From Protaetiibacter mangrovi (GTDB taxonomy: Bacteria; Actinomycetota; Actinomycetes; Actinomycetales; Microbacteriaceae): a stretch of 64,000 nt of DNA. Of the stretch, positions 1 to 7,968 are shown piece by piece. Location: positions 134,825 to 198,824 of the forward strand of contig NZ_JANTHX010000008.1 in NCBI RefSeq assembly GCF_024752305.1, in the 5' to 3' direction. The notes below the pieces were generated by a model that did not search any database, had not been told where the DNA came from, and was given only the letters and a program-made list of their open reading frames with translations. The position numbers and the translations under genes are program-made. Numbering within the stretch: position 1 is the stretch's first letter; each line of letters begins with the position of its first letter.

Positions 1-501
1 CGAGATCGCGGCGCCCGCGGCGTTCAGGGCGATGAAGACGACGTAGAGGATCGCCCACCACACCCACGGCGGCAGGCTCACCCCGAACAGGCCCGAGGTG
101 ACCCCGTCGGCGTAGGCGGCCGAGAAGTACACGACGACGGCGGTGGTGGCGACGTACTCGATCGTCTCGGCGAGACCGGTCACGAACCCGCCCCACGGTC
201 CCATGGCGCTGCGTGCGAAGGAGTAGGCGCCGCCGGTGTGCGGCATGGCTGCGGCCATCTCGCCGATCGAGAACAGCATCCCGAAGTACATGACCACCAC
301 GATCACCGTGGCGATCAGCATGCCTCCCCAACCGGCGGAGCCGATGCCGAAGTTCCATCCCGAGAAGTCGCCCGAGATGACCGCGGCGATGCCGAGGCCC
401 CACAGGCCCCAGACGCCTGCCGTGCGCTTGAGCTTGCGCTTCTCGAAGTACTCCGCGCCGGCGGCGGTGTAGCTGACGCCGGCCACAGTCTTGTCTGCCA
501 T
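1..501 (-). CDS. APC-family permease, ethanolamine permease-like (3' end outside window)
   Basis: The visible 167 residues are the N-terminal part of an amino acid-polyamine-organocation permease that would import a small amine at the plasma membrane. The start is the ATG at 501, preceded by AAGGA on the minus strand. After a short hydrophilic leader (about 30 residues, containing EYFEKRKLKRTAGVW) come hydrophobic segments with WGLGIAAVISGDFSGWNFG and GEMAAAMPHTGGAYSFAR, the pattern of the first helices of the ethanolamine permease branch (Eat type). The stop lies beyond position 1. It is divergent from a glutamine-synthetase-like ligase and its pathway genes, so the substrate is probably the amine that this ligase glutamylates. 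Family assignment is firm; ethanolamine rather than another amine is inferred from motif likeness and neighbours. Confidence 0.85.
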   Translation of the reverse strand, partial: MADKTVAGVSYTAAGAEYFEKRKLKRTAGVWGLWGLGIAAVISGDFSGWNFGIGSAGWGGMLIATVIVVVMYFGMLFSIGEMAAAMPHTGGAYSFARSAMGPWGGFVTGLAETIEYVATTAVVVYFSAAYADGVTSGLFGVSLPPWVWWAILYVVFIALNAAGAAIS

Positions 502-692
502 CACGGTCCTTCCACAGTGGGGGAGTGGACACGCCAGGACTCCGGCGTCCACGCTTGGGGTCGAGGATGGCGCTAATTGGTACTCCGTGTCTACCTTTGG
601 ATGTAAACATCTCGTGACGCGGTGCGAGGGAAACTCGACGCCGCCTAGGCTGTAATGGTCGGGTCGAGGGCCGATTCGACGAGGGGAGAGTC
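502..692. promoter_or_regulatory. Divergent promoter region of the amine-catabolism cluster
   Basis: This 191-bp gap separates the permease from the ligase gene. It holds an inverted repeat GGTA-N9-TACC at 579-595, of the kind bound by GntR/FadR regulators, and a second short one GATGT-AA-ACATC at 600-611. A good -10 hexamer TGTAAT lies at 651-656 for the rightward genes, with no clear -35. The GntR gene at the end of the cluster is the natural candidate to bind here. Operator assignment is inference. Confidence 0.4.
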
Positions 693-2057
693 ATGGCGGT
701 GCGCTCCGGAAACCTCGAGCTCGGCGAGCTCGAGGGTCTCATCGCGGCGGAGGACGTCGACACGGTGATCGTCGCCTTCCCCGACATGCAGGGGCGGCTC
801 GTCGGCAAGCGGGTCTCGGCGCGGCTGTTCCTCGACGACGTCGCCGCCCACGGGGCCGAGGCCTGCAACTACCTCATCGCCGTCGACGTCGAGATGAACA
901 CCGTCGACGGCTACCGTCTGTCGAGCTGGCAGACCGGCTACGGCGACATGGTGCTGAAGCCCGACTTCGACACCCTGCGACTCATCCCGTGGCTGCCGGG
1001 CACCGCCCTCGTGATGGCCGCGCTGCACAACCTCGACGACACCCCCATCGTGCAGAGCCCGCGTGCGGTGCTGCAGGCGCAACTCGACCGGCTCGCCGCA
1101 CGCGGCCTGACCGCCTTCGTCGGCACCGAGCTCGAGTTCATCGTGTTCGACGACAGCTACCGCGAGGCGTGGGCGAAGGGCTACCGCGACCTCACCCCGG
1201 CATCCGACTACAACATCGACTACGCCCTGCTCGCCTCCACCCGGATGGAGCCCCTGCTGCGCGACATCCGCCTCGGGATGGAGGGGGCCGGCATGTACTG
1301 CGAGGGCGTGAAGGGCGAGTGCAACCTCGGGCAGCAGGAGATCGCCTTCCGCTACACCGAGGCGCTCGCGACCTGCGACAACCACACCATCTACAAGAAC
1401 GGTGCCAAGGAGATCGCCGACCAGCACGGCAAGGCGCTCACCTTCATGGCGAAGTTCAACGAGCGCGAGGGCAACTCGTGCCACATCCACCTCTCGGTGC
1501 GGGATGCCGACGGCACCCCGGTGATGGCGGGCGACGGCGAGCACGGCTTCTCGCCCCTCATGCGGCACTGGATCGCCGGCATCCTCGCGACGATGCGCGA
1601 GCTGACGCTGTTCTCGGCGCCGAACATCAACTCGTACAAGCGCTACGCGGAGGGCAGCTTCGCGCCGACGGCGGTGGCCTGGGGTCTCGACAACCGCACG
1701 TGCGCGCTCCGCGTCGTCGGCCACGGTGCGGCGCTGCGCGTCGAGAACCGGGTGCCGGGCGGGGATGTGAACCCCTACCTCGCCGTCGCCGCGATCATCG
1801 CGGGCGGGCTCCACGGCATCGAGAACGAGCTCGAGCTCGAGGAGGTCTTCACCGGCAACGCCTACGGCTCGGATGCGCCGCGCGTGCCGTCGACCCTGCG
1901 CGAGGCGGCCGAGCTGTTCGCCGCCTCGACGGTGGCGCGCGAGGCGTTCGGCGACGAGGTCGTCGACCACTACCTCAACAACGCGCGCGTCGAGCTCGCC
2001 GCCTTCGAGTCGGCGGTGACGGACTGGGAGCGGGTGCGGAACTTTGAGCGCTTCTGA
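693..2057 (+). CDS. Glutamine synthetase-like gamma-glutamyl-amine ligase
   Basis: A 454-residue member of the glutamine synthetase fold that probably joins glutamate to an amine other than ammonia using ATP, forming a gamma-glutamyl amide in the cytoplasm. The N-terminal beta-grasp domain (about residues 1-110) is followed by the catalytic domain with GTELEFIVFD (about 147), NINSYKRYAEGSFAP (about 310) and NRVPGGDVNPYLAVAA (about 350). The sequence ends in FERF and I do not see the adenylylation-loop tyrosine region of housekeeping GlnA. It sits between a divergent amine permease and genes for a gamma-glutamyl hydrolase, aldehyde dehydrogenase and SDR. This matches PuuA of the putrescine route and GlnA3/GlnA4 of Streptomyces. 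The neighbours favour gamma-glutamylethanolamide synthesis; the substrate is not proven by sequence. Confidence 0.85.
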   Translation: MAVRSGNLELGELEGLIAAEDVDTVIVAFPDMQGRLVGKRVSARLFLDDVAAHGAEACNYLIAVDVEMNTVDGYRLSSWQTGYGDMVLKPDFDTLRLIPWLPGTALVMAALHNLDDTPIVQSPRAVLQAQLDRLAARGLTAFVGTELEFIVFDDSYREAWAKGYRDLTPASDYNIDYALLASTRMEPLLRDIRLGMEGAGMYCEGVKGECNLGQQEIAFRYTEALATCDNHTIYKNGAKEIADQHGKALTFMAKFNEREGNSCHIHLSVRDADGTPVMAGDGEHGFSPLMRHWIAGILATMRELTLFSAPNINSYKRYAEGSFAPTAVAWGLDNRTCALRVVGHGAALRVENRVPGGDVNPYLAVAAIIAGGLHGIENELELEEVFTGNAYGSDAPRVPSTLREAAELFAASTVAREAFGDEVVDHYLNNARVELAAFESAVTDWERVRNFERF

Positions 2058-2071
2058 TGACTTCGCTCCAA

Positions 2072-2094
2072 CCGACGGCCGAGACGGCCGTCGG
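2072..2094. other. Intra-operon hairpin between ligase and hydrolase genes
   Basis: A perfect 9-bp stem, CCGACGGCC / GGCCGTCGG, encloses a 5-nt loop in the 63-bp gap before the hydrolase gene. No U-tract follows. It could cause partial termination or protect the upstream mRNA, since the remaining genes of the cluster are tightly overlapped. Confidence 0.5.
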
Positions 2095-2120
2095 CGCTGG
2101 CGTCGCGGCGGAGGTCAGAA

Positions 2121-2873
2121 ATGACCTCCGCTCCCAGCTCCAGCGCGCCCCTCATCGGTCTCACCACCTACCTCGAGCAGGCGCAGACCGGGGTGTGGGA
2201 TGTGCAGGCCGCCTTCCTGCCGAAGGTGTACTTCGAGGCCGTCTACCGGGCGGGCGGCATCCCGGTGCTGCTGCCGCCGCAGCCGGTCGACGGCGGGGTC
2301 GTCGACGCCGTGCTCGAACCGCTCGACGGGCTCATCATCACGGGGGGCAAGGACGTCGACCCGGCACGCTACGGGCAGCAGCCGCATCCGACCACCGACA
2401 CGCCGCGCCTCGACCGCGACGCCTGGGAGGACGCGCTGCTGGTCGGCGCGATCGACCGCGAACTGCCGTTCCTCGGCATCTGCCGCGGATTGCAGGTGCT
2501 CAACGTGACGCGCGGCGGCAGCCTCATCCAGCACCTGCCCGACGTCGTCGGCTCCACCCGCTACAACGCGGGGGGAGGGGTGTTCACCGTGAACGAGGTC
2601 GCGATCGACGGCGGCACGAAGCTCGCCGAGCTCGTGCCGGACGCGACGGCCTCGGTGAAGAGCTACCACCACCAGGCGATCGACGAGGTCGGCGACGGGC
2701 TCGTCGTCACGGCGCGCAGCGACGACGGCGTCATCCAGGCGGTCGAGTTGGCCGAGCACCCCTTCGGCGTCGCCGTGCAGTGGCATCCGGAGGAGGATGC
2801 CGCCGAGGACGCCCGGCTGTTCGCCGGGCTCGTGGATGCGGCGCGCGTGCATCGTGCCGCGAAGGAGCTGTGA
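2121..2873 (+). CDS. Gamma-glutamyl amide hydrolase, class I amidotransferase (PuuD-like, peptidase C26)
   Basis: A 250-residue glutamine amidotransferase-fold hydrolase expected to cleave the gamma-glutamyl bond at the end of the pathway and return glutamate plus the oxidised product. The nucleophile is Cys121 in GICRGLQ and the His-Glu pair is His222 and Glu224 in HPEE. The oxyanion region ITGGKDVDP is present near residue 74. The length fits the PuuD family (about 250). The ATG at 2121 is chosen because GGAGG lies six bases upstream; an earlier ATG overlapping the ligase stop is in another frame. Its stop overlaps the next start (TGATG). In the E. coli putrescine pathway the homologue acts on gamma-glutamyl-GABA; here gamma-glutamylglycine would fit an ethanolamine route. 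Confidence 0.88.
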   Translation: MTSAPSSSAPLIGLTTYLEQAQTGVWDVQAAFLPKVYFEAVYRAGGIPVLLPPQPVDGGVVDAVLEPLDGLIITGGKDVDPARYGQQPHPTTDTPRLDRDAWEDALLVGAIDRELPFLGICRGLQVLNVTRGGSLIQHLPDVVGSTRYNAGGGVFTVNEVAIDGGTKLAELVPDATASVKSYHHQAIDEVGDGLVVTARSDDGVIQAVELAEHPFGVAVQWHPEEDAAEDARLFAGLVDAARVHRAAKEL

Positions 2874-4237
2874 TGAGCACCACCCTCATCGACCCCGCGA
2901 CCGAGCAGGTCATCGGCGAGGTCGAGCACACGAGCCTCGAGCAGGTCGACGCGGCCGTCGAGAAGGCGCGGGTCGCGCAGCGCGCGTGGGCCGCGCTCGC
3001 CCCCGCCGACCGGGCGCTCGCGCTGCGACGCTTCGCCGAGGTGGTGAACGCGCACGTCGAGGAGCTCGCGCTGCTCGAGGTGCGCAACTCCGGGCACCCG
3101 ATCTCGTCGGCCCGCTGGGAGGCGGGGCACGTGCGCGACGTGCTCAACTACTACGCCGGGGCGCCGGAGCGTCTCATCGGGGCGCAGATCCCGGTCGCCG
3201 GCGGCATCGACGTGACCTTCCACGAGCCGATCGGCGTCGTCGGCGTCATCGTGCCGTGGAACTTCCCCATGACGATCGCCTCGTGGGGCTTCGCGCCCGC
3301 GCTCGCGGCGGGCAACGCCGTGCTGCTGAAGCCCGCCGACTGGACGCCGCTCACCGCCATCCGCCTCGGCGAGCTGGCGCTCGAGTCGGGGTTGCCCGAG
3401 CACCTCTTCCAGGTGCTGCCGGGCCGCGGCTCGGTCGTCGGCGAGCGCTTCGTCACGCACCCGCACGTCGGCAAAGTCGTGTTCACCGGATCGACGGAGG
3501 TCGGAGCGCGGGTCGCGGCAGGATGCGCCGAGCGGCTCAAGCCCTCCACCCTGGAGCTCGGCGGCAAGAGCGCCAACATCGTCTTCGCGGACGCCGACCT
3601 CGAGCGCGCCGCGGCGACCGCCCCGGGCTCGGTGTTCGACAACGCGGGGCAGGACTGCTGCGCCCGCAGCCGCCTGCTCGTCGAGCGCCGCGTGCTCGAC
3701 CGCTTCCTCGAGCTGCTCGAGCCGGCGGTGAAGTCGTTCCGGGTGGGCGCGCCCGCCGACGAGGCCACCGAGATGGGGCCGCTCGTGTCGTCGGCGCACC
3801 GCGACGCGGTGGCGTCGTTCCTCGACGACACGGTCGACATCGCGTTCCGCGGCAGCGCCCCGGGCGGTCCGGGATTCTGGTTCGCACCGACCGTGGTGCT
3901 CGCAGACCGAGACGCCCGCATCGCGACCGAGGAGGTGTTCGGTCCGGTGGTCGCCGTGCTCCCCTTCGACGACGAGGCCGACGCGATCGCGCTCGCCAAC
4001 TCGTCGATCTACGGCCTCTCGGGCTCGATCTGGACGAACGACCTGGGGCGCGGCATCCGCGTCGCCCGGGGCGTGGAGTCGGGCACGATCAGCGTCAACT
4101 CGCACTCCTCGGTGCGGTACACGACCCCCTTCGGCGGGATGAAGGCATCCGGGCTCGGCCGCGAGCTCGGACCGGATGCCGCGCTCGCCTTCACCGAGAC
4201 CAAGAACGTCTTCTTCGCATCTGGGAGCACCTCATGA
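2873..4237 (+). CDS. NAD(P)-dependent aldehyde dehydrogenase
   Basis: A 454-residue aldehyde dehydrogenase that would oxidise the gamma-glutamylated aldehyde to the acid. The family signatures are clear: VPWNFPM (Rossmann cofactor site), FTGSTEVG, the general base Glu228 in LELGGKSANIVF and the catalytic Cys262 in NAGQDC, followed by the terminal segment with FGGMKASGLGRELG. The protein is slightly shorter than the usual 475-500 residues, with a compact middle domain but no break. It starts inside the stop of the hydrolase gene (TGATG) and ends in an ATGA overlap with the SDR gene, so all three are translationally coupled. It is the PuuC counterpart of this cluster; aldehyde specificity cannot be read from sequence. 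Confidence 0.9.
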   Translation: MSTTLIDPATEQVIGEVEHTSLEQVDAAVEKARVAQRAWAALAPADRALALRRFAEVVNAHVEELALLEVRNSGHPISSARWEAGHVRDVLNYYAGAPERLIGAQIPVAGGIDVTFHEPIGVVGVIVPWNFPMTIASWGFAPALAAGNAVLLKPADWTPLTAIRLGELALESGLPEHLFQVLPGRGSVVGERFVTHPHVGKVVFTGSTEVGARVAAGCAERLKPSTLELGGKSANIVFADADLERAAATAPGSVFDNAGQDCCARSRLLVERRVLDRFLELLEPAVKSFRVGAPADEATEMGPLVSSAHRDAVASFLDDTVDIAFRGSAPGGPGFWFAPTVVLADRDARIATEEVFGPVVAVLPFDDEADAIALANSSIYGLSGSIWTNDLGRGIRVARGVESGTISVNSHSSVRYTTPFGGMKASGLGRELGPDAALAFTETKNVFFASGSTS

Positions 4238-5022
4238 CCATCGATAGGATCGACCTCACCCAGCGCCTCGCCGGGCGCGTCGCCGTCATCACGGGCGGCG
4301 CGAGCGGCATCGGGCTCGCCACCGCCAAGCGCTTCGCCGCCGAGGGCGCGAAGGTCGTCATCGGCGACCTCGACCCCTCCACCGGCGCGGCCGCGGCGGA
4401 GGCGGTCGGCGGCCTCTTCGTCCCGGTGAACGTCGCCGACAAGGACCAGGTCGACACCCTCTTCGACACGGCGGCGGCCGAGTTCGGCTCGGTCGACATC
4501 GCCTTCAACAACGCCGGCATCTCGCCCGCCGACGACGACTCGATCGAGACGACCGAGCTCGACGCCTGGGACCGGGTGCAGCTCGTCAACCTCACGAGCG
4601 TCTACCTGTGCTCGCGCGCCGCGCTGCGTCACATGGTGCCCGCCAGTCGCGGCTCGATCATCAACACGGCGTCGTTCGTGGCCGTGCTCGGCTCCGCCAC
4701 CTCGCAGATCTCCTACACGGCCTCGAAGGGGGGCGTGCTGGCCATGACCCGCGAGCTGGGCGTCCAGTTCGCCCGCCAGGGCATCCGCGTGAACGCCCTG
4801 TGCCCCGGACCGGTCAACACGCCGCTGCTGAAGGAGCTGTTCGCCAAGGATCCGGAACGGGCGGCCCGCCGCCTCGTGCACGTGCCGGTCGGCCGCTTCG
4901 CCGAGCCCGAGGAGCTGGCCGCGGCGGTCGCCTTCCTCGCGAGCGACGACGCGAGCTTCGTGACGGCGTCCACGTTCCTCGTCGACGGAGGCATCAGCGC
5001 CGCCTACGTGACGCCGCTGTGA
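4234..5022 (+). CDS. Short-chain dehydrogenase/reductase (SDR)
   Basis: A 262-residue classical SDR with the cofactor motif TGGASGIGLA near residue 20, the NNAG motif, and the catalytic Tyr161-xxx-Lys165 in SYTASKGG. The C-terminus FLVDGGISAAYV is typical. It probably oxidises an alcohol, or reduces a ketone, with NAD(H) or NADP(H). Asp at the end of beta-2 (IGDLDPS) suggests NAD preference. In the cluster it could oxidise the hydroxyl of gamma-glutamylethanolamide before the aldehyde dehydrogenase acts; polyamine routes use an FAD amine oxidase at this point, and none is present. It overlaps both neighbours (ATGA, TGATG). Confidence 0.87.
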   Translation: MTIDRIDLTQRLAGRVAVITGGASGIGLATAKRFAAEGAKVVIGDLDPSTGAAAAEAVGGLFVPVNVADKDQVDTLFDTAAAEFGSVDIAFNNAGISPADDDSIETTELDAWDRVQLVNLTSVYLCSRAALRHMVPASRGSIINTASFVAVLGSATSQISYTASKGGVLAMTRELGVQFARQGIRVNALCPGPVNTPLLKELFAKDPERAARRLVHVPVGRFAEPEELAAAVAFLASDDASFVTASTFLVDGGISAAYVTPL

Positions 5023-5732
5023 TGGAGGAGAACTCGCTCGTCCACGAGCTCGTCTTCCGGCCGGTGCGGTCGGGCAACTCCCTCGAGGACACGGTCTCCC
5101 GGCTCATGCAGACGATCCGCCTCGGCGTCGTCGCCCCCGGCGGCGCGCTGCCGTCCGAGCGCGAGCTCGCGGTGCGCTTCTCGGTCAGCCGCGACACGGT
5201 GCGCGACGCCATCAGGGAGCTGGCGGATGCGGGGTATCTGACGGCGCGCCGCGGACGCTACGGGGGCACCTTCGTCGCGAACCCGCTGCCGACCTCCGGC
5301 ACCACCACGCCTCCGGCCGCAGGCGAGCTCGACGACCTGATCGGCATCCGCGACGTGCTCGAGGGCAGCGCGGCCCGTCTCGCCGCGGCGCGCGAACTCG
5401 GCGCGCCGCAGCGCGCCGGCCTCTGGAGCCACCTCGCGGAGGTGCAGGCGGCGGGTCCCGACGACTACCGCCGCCTCGACTCGCGCCTGCATCTCGGCAT
5501 CGCCGAGCTCGCCGGCGTCCCCTCGCTCGTCGCGCTCATCGCCGACAACCGCACCCGGGTCAACGAGCTGCTCGACAGCTTCCCGCTGCTCGCCCGCAAC
5601 ATCGAGCACTCGAACCGCCAGCACGAGGCGATCGTGCTGGCGATCCTCGCCGGGGATGCCGCGAGCGCCGAGGAGGCGATGCGCGAGCACCTCGAGGGAT
5701 CGGCCGCGCTGCTGCGCGGCTTCCTGGCCTGA
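5022..5732 (+). CDS. GntR-family regulator, FadR subfamily
   Basis: A 236-residue regulator with an N-terminal winged helix-turn-helix (about residues 15-75: LPSERELAVRF-SVSRDTVRDAIREL) and a C-terminal all-helical FCD effector domain (IGIRDVLEGSAARLAA, then DSRLHLGIAELAG and HEAIVLAILAGDAASAEEAMREHL). The FCD metal-binding Asp/His positions seem present (DSRLH, RQHEA). It is the last gene of the amine cluster, starting within the SDR stop, and probably controls it in response to a pathway metabolite. Candidate sites are in the divergent region near 579-611. Repressor or activator is unknown. Confidence 0.88.
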   Translation: MEENSLVHELVFRPVRSGNSLEDTVSRLMQTIRLGVVAPGGALPSERELAVRFSVSRDTVRDAIRELADAGYLTARRGRYGGTFVANPLPTSGTTTPPAAGELDDLIGIRDVLEGSAARLAAARELGAPQRAGLWSHLAEVQAAGPDDYRRLDSRLHLGIAELAGVPSLVALIADNRTRVNELLDSFPLLARNIEHSNRQHEAIVLAILAGDAASAEEAMREHLEGSAALLRGFLA

Positions 5733-5743
5733 GCCGGGCGGCC

Positions 5744-6493
5744 CTACTCGGCGCGGCGGCGGAGGCGCGCGGTGACGATGAGGCCGGCCCCGAGCAGGAG
5801 GGCGAGTCCTCCGATCACGCCGCCGACGATCGCGGCGCCCTGGTCCACACCGGTCTCGGCGAGCTGGGGCGCGGCGGCGACCACCGGATCCGGGCAGGTC
5901 ACCGTGGTGCCGAACGAGACGCCCTCGACGGTGTACCCGCTCGCGTTGCTGTAGAAGCCGACCCAACCGAGGAACGACTCGGAGTCGTCGGTCGGAGGAA
6001 TCGTCACGGTCAGCGTGCCCGAGAGCCCCTCGGCGTCGGCGGCGACCGTGTAGTACTCGCCGTCGGTGCCGTCGCCGTCGATCGTGAGGACGCCGTCGCC
6101 GTCGAAGGTCGCCGTCGACTCGGCATCGCCGTTCGCGGGAACGCCCACGTAGAAGCCGTCCTCGGTCGAGCCGTCGTCGCCCTGGATCGTCACGCTGAAC
6201 GAGTCGACGGTGCGTGTGCAGTCCGCCGCCAGCGTCGGCAGTACGGGGGCGTAGCCCTGGAGCACGTAGCTGCTGGAGACGACGCCCCAATCCACGACCG
6301 AGGGGAAGACCGCCGGCCCCTCCGGCTCCCACGGGGTGTAGGTGCCGTAGACGAAGTTCGCGCTGGTGACGTGCACCACGGTGGCGTCGGTGACGTCGAC
6401 CTCGGTGATCGTGTCGGCGTGCGCGGGCGCGGCCACGGCGAGCGAGGCGAGGGTGAGCACGGCGGTGGTGGCGAGCAGGCTGCGGCGGCGCAT
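5744..6493 (-). CDS. Secreted LAETG-anchored cell-surface protein
   Basis: A 249-residue exported protein of unknown function. It has a Sec signal peptide (MRRRSLLATTAVLTLASL... cleaving near APAHAD), an acidic threonine- and glycine-rich ectodomain, and a C-terminal sorting signal: LAETG, a hydrophobic helix (IVGGVIGGLALLLGAGLIV) and a basic tail (RLRRRAE). LAxTG is the motif used by class E-type sortases of high-GC actinobacteria. No sortase gene lies in the window, so the anchoring enzyme must be elsewhere. Start is the ATG at 6493 with AAGGA upstream on the minus strand. Its stop is 11 bp from the convergent GntR gene. No recognised catalytic or adhesion domain is visible. Confidence 0.8.
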   Translation of the reverse strand: MRRRSLLATTAVLTLASLAVAAPAHADTITEVDVTDATVVHVTSANFVYGTYTPWEPEGPAVFPSVVDWGVVSSSYVLQGYAPVLPTLAADCTRTVDSFSVTIQGDDGSTEDGFYVGVPANGDAESTATFDGDGVLTIDGDGTDGEYYTVAADAEGLSGTLTVTIPPTDDSESFLGWVGFYSNASGYTVEGVSFGTTVTCPDPVVAAAPQLAETGVDQGAAIVGGVIGGLALLLGAGLIVTARLRRRAE

Positions 6494-6608
6494 GGGCGTC
6501 CTTCGGGAGGTCGGCCGGGGCCGACGAGACGATCGGGTGGAGGCGCGGCACCGATGGTGCGGGGCGTACCGCTTCTCCGAGACTAGCGGTACGCGACCGC
6601 CCGCCGCG

Positions 6609-7076
6609 TCAGCTCGCGGGCGGGGTCTTCGGGGTGCGCGGCTTCGCGGCGGGCTTCGGCGCGGACTTCGCGGCCGAGGTCTTCGACACCGGAGGCTTCG
6701 CATCCGGAAGCACCGCGGTGGTCGCTGTATTCGCGTGGGCGGAGGCGGGCTTCGGGGCGGGGGTCTCCGCCGCGGCGGGAGCGGTCGCGGGCGTCGGGGC
6801 CGGAGCGGCGGCGGGTGCCGTCGTCGGGGCGGCGGCGGCGGGTGCGGGTGCCGGCGTCGGCGCCTCGGGCTTGTAGGACCGCGTCTCGCCGGCCGGAGCC
6901 TCGGGGGTGTGGGCGTCGACGTACAGCTGTGCGGCCTTGGTGGCGACCAGCAGGAACCGGACGAGCAGCACGAGCACCCCGACGAGCGCTCCCGCGATCA
7001 CGAGCCAGCCGACGACCTGGGCTGCCGCGCCGAGGAAGCCCAGGAAGCCCCCGAAACCGTGTCCGAATCCGTACAT
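6609..7076 (-). CDS. Small membrane protein with Ala/Pro-rich cytoplasmic tail
   Basis: A 155-residue protein I do not recognise. The N-terminus is Gly-rich (MYGFGHGFGGFLGFLG), followed by a transmembrane helix (VVGWLVIAGALVGVLVLLVRF) and then about 100 residues of low-complexity Ala/Pro/Thr sequence that ends lysine-rich (KPAAKPRTPKTPPAS). The start at 7076 is fixed by a TGATG overlap with the upstream gene; longer frames have no ribosome binding site. The basic tail could bind acidic polymers or DNA at the membrane, but this is speculation. Confidence 0.65.
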   Translation of the reverse strand: MYGFGHGFGGFLGFLGAAAQVVGWLVIAGALVGVLVLLVRFLLVATKAAQLYVDAHTPEAPAGETRSYKPEAPTPAPAPAAAAPTTAPAAAPAPTPATAPAAAETPAPKPASAHANTATTAVLPDAKPPVSKTSAAKSAPKPAAKPRTPKTPPAS

Positions 7077-7264
7077 CACCACTCCAGTTCGTTGTTCTTC
7101 TGGTCTTCGATCACCGTGCCGACGGCGACGGCGACCGAGCACGCCCAGCCGATCCACATGAGGATGAGACGCCAGTCGCGCGGACCCTTGCGGGTCGACT
7201 GGATCACGCCGACGGCCCCGAAGAGGGAGCTGAGAACGCTCGTGTTGAAGATGAACTTGCGCAC
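7076..7264 (-). CDS. Small membrane protein, unknown function
   Basis: A 62-residue protein with one clear transmembrane segment (RLILMWIGWACSVAVAVGTV) and a charged C-terminus (EDQKNNELEW). It starts at a GTG (7264) with a strong AAGGAGG six to eight bases upstream and ends in a TGATG overlap with the next small membrane protein, so the two form a bicistron. I cannot assign a family. Confidence 0.65.
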   Translation of the reverse strand: MRKFIFNTSVLSSLFGAVGVIQSTRKGPRDWRLILMWIGWACSVAVAVGTVIEDQKNNELEW

Positions 7265-7355
7265 GGGACCCTCCTTCGGCCTCCGTCCACGCTACCCCGC
7301 GGATGTCGGATACGTGTCGGGAGGATGGGGATTGGCTGAGGGTTCACCCCGAGTT

Positions 7356-7388
7356 TGACCGATCGGTCAGATGTTGACCGATCGGTCA
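7356..7388. promoter_or_regulatory. Twin TetR operators upstream of the TetR-MMPL-YhgE operon
   Basis: Two identical 14-bp palindromes, TGACCGATCGGTCA, lie at 7356-7369 and 7375-7388, 19 bp centre to centre. They sit just before a -10 box TACCGT (7391-7396) that is six bases from the GTG start of the TetR gene. This is the classic arrangement for autoregulation by the adjacent TetR repressor. Confidence 0.88.
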
Positions 7389-7402
7389 GTTACCGTCGGA
7401 CG

Positions 7403-7960
7403 GTGACCACAGCATCCGAACTCCGGGATGCCGCGCTCGAGGAGTTCGCCTCGGCCGGCTACACCGGCACCTCGATCCAGGCGATCGCCGATCGTGCCGG
7501 CGTCTCGAAGGCGAGCGTGCTCTACCACTACGCGTCCAAGGAGACCCTGCTCGACGCCGCGCTGAGCCCCGCGATCGATGCGATCGCGCAGATCCTCCCC
7601 GGCACCGCGATGCTCGCCCGCACCCCGGTCGAGCAGCGGGAGTTCCTCGAGGGCTTCGTCGACCTGCTCATGCAGCACCGGCTCGCCGCGCAGATCTTCA
7701 TCACCCAGTCCGGCGCCCTCGTCGACGTGCCCGTCGTCGCCCGCGCCCAGGAGCTCATCCAGCAGATCGCCGACGCGCGCCCCCAGCGCTCCGTCGACGA
7801 CCAGGTGCGCTTCGCGGTCGCCCTCGGCGGCGCCGCCTACCTGCTCGCCCAGACCGGGCACCTCGGGGTCGACGACGCCCCCGCGGACGACGTCCTCCGT
7901 GACTCGCTCATCCGCATCCTCGGCGAGCTGCTCGCCCCCGTCGTCGCCACGCGCGCCTAA
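7403..7960 (+). CDS. TetR-family repressor of the efflux operon
   Basis: A 185-residue TetR regulator. The N-terminal HTH is intact (ALEEFASAGYTGTSIQAIADRAGVSKASVLYHYASKETLLDAAL as a continuous domain, about residues 5-50) and the C-terminal ligand domain is helical. The GTG at 7403 is taken as start because a -10-like TACCGT lies six bases upstream and because longer versions would run through the two operators. It is followed after 8 bp by the MMPL transporter and the YhgE/Pip protein, which it most likely represses along with itself. The inducer is unknown; such systems often answer to lipophilic or cationic compounds. Confidence 0.9.
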   Translation: MTTASELRDAALEEFASAGYTGTSIQAIADRAGVSKASVLYHYASKETLLDAALSPAIDAIAQILPGTAMLARTPVEQREFLEGFVDLLMQHRLAAQIFITQSGALVDVPVVARAQELIQQIADARPQRSVDDQVRFAVALGGAAYLLAQTGHLGVDDAPADDVLRDSLIRILGELLAPVVATRA

Positions 7961-7968
7961 GGAGCCCC

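Noticed and set aside
645-4105. Long minus-strand frames opposite the ligase, hydrolase and aldehyde dehydrogenase genes
   Set aside because: Low-complexity Arg/His/Val content, no start signals, and complete overlap with well-recognised enzymes.
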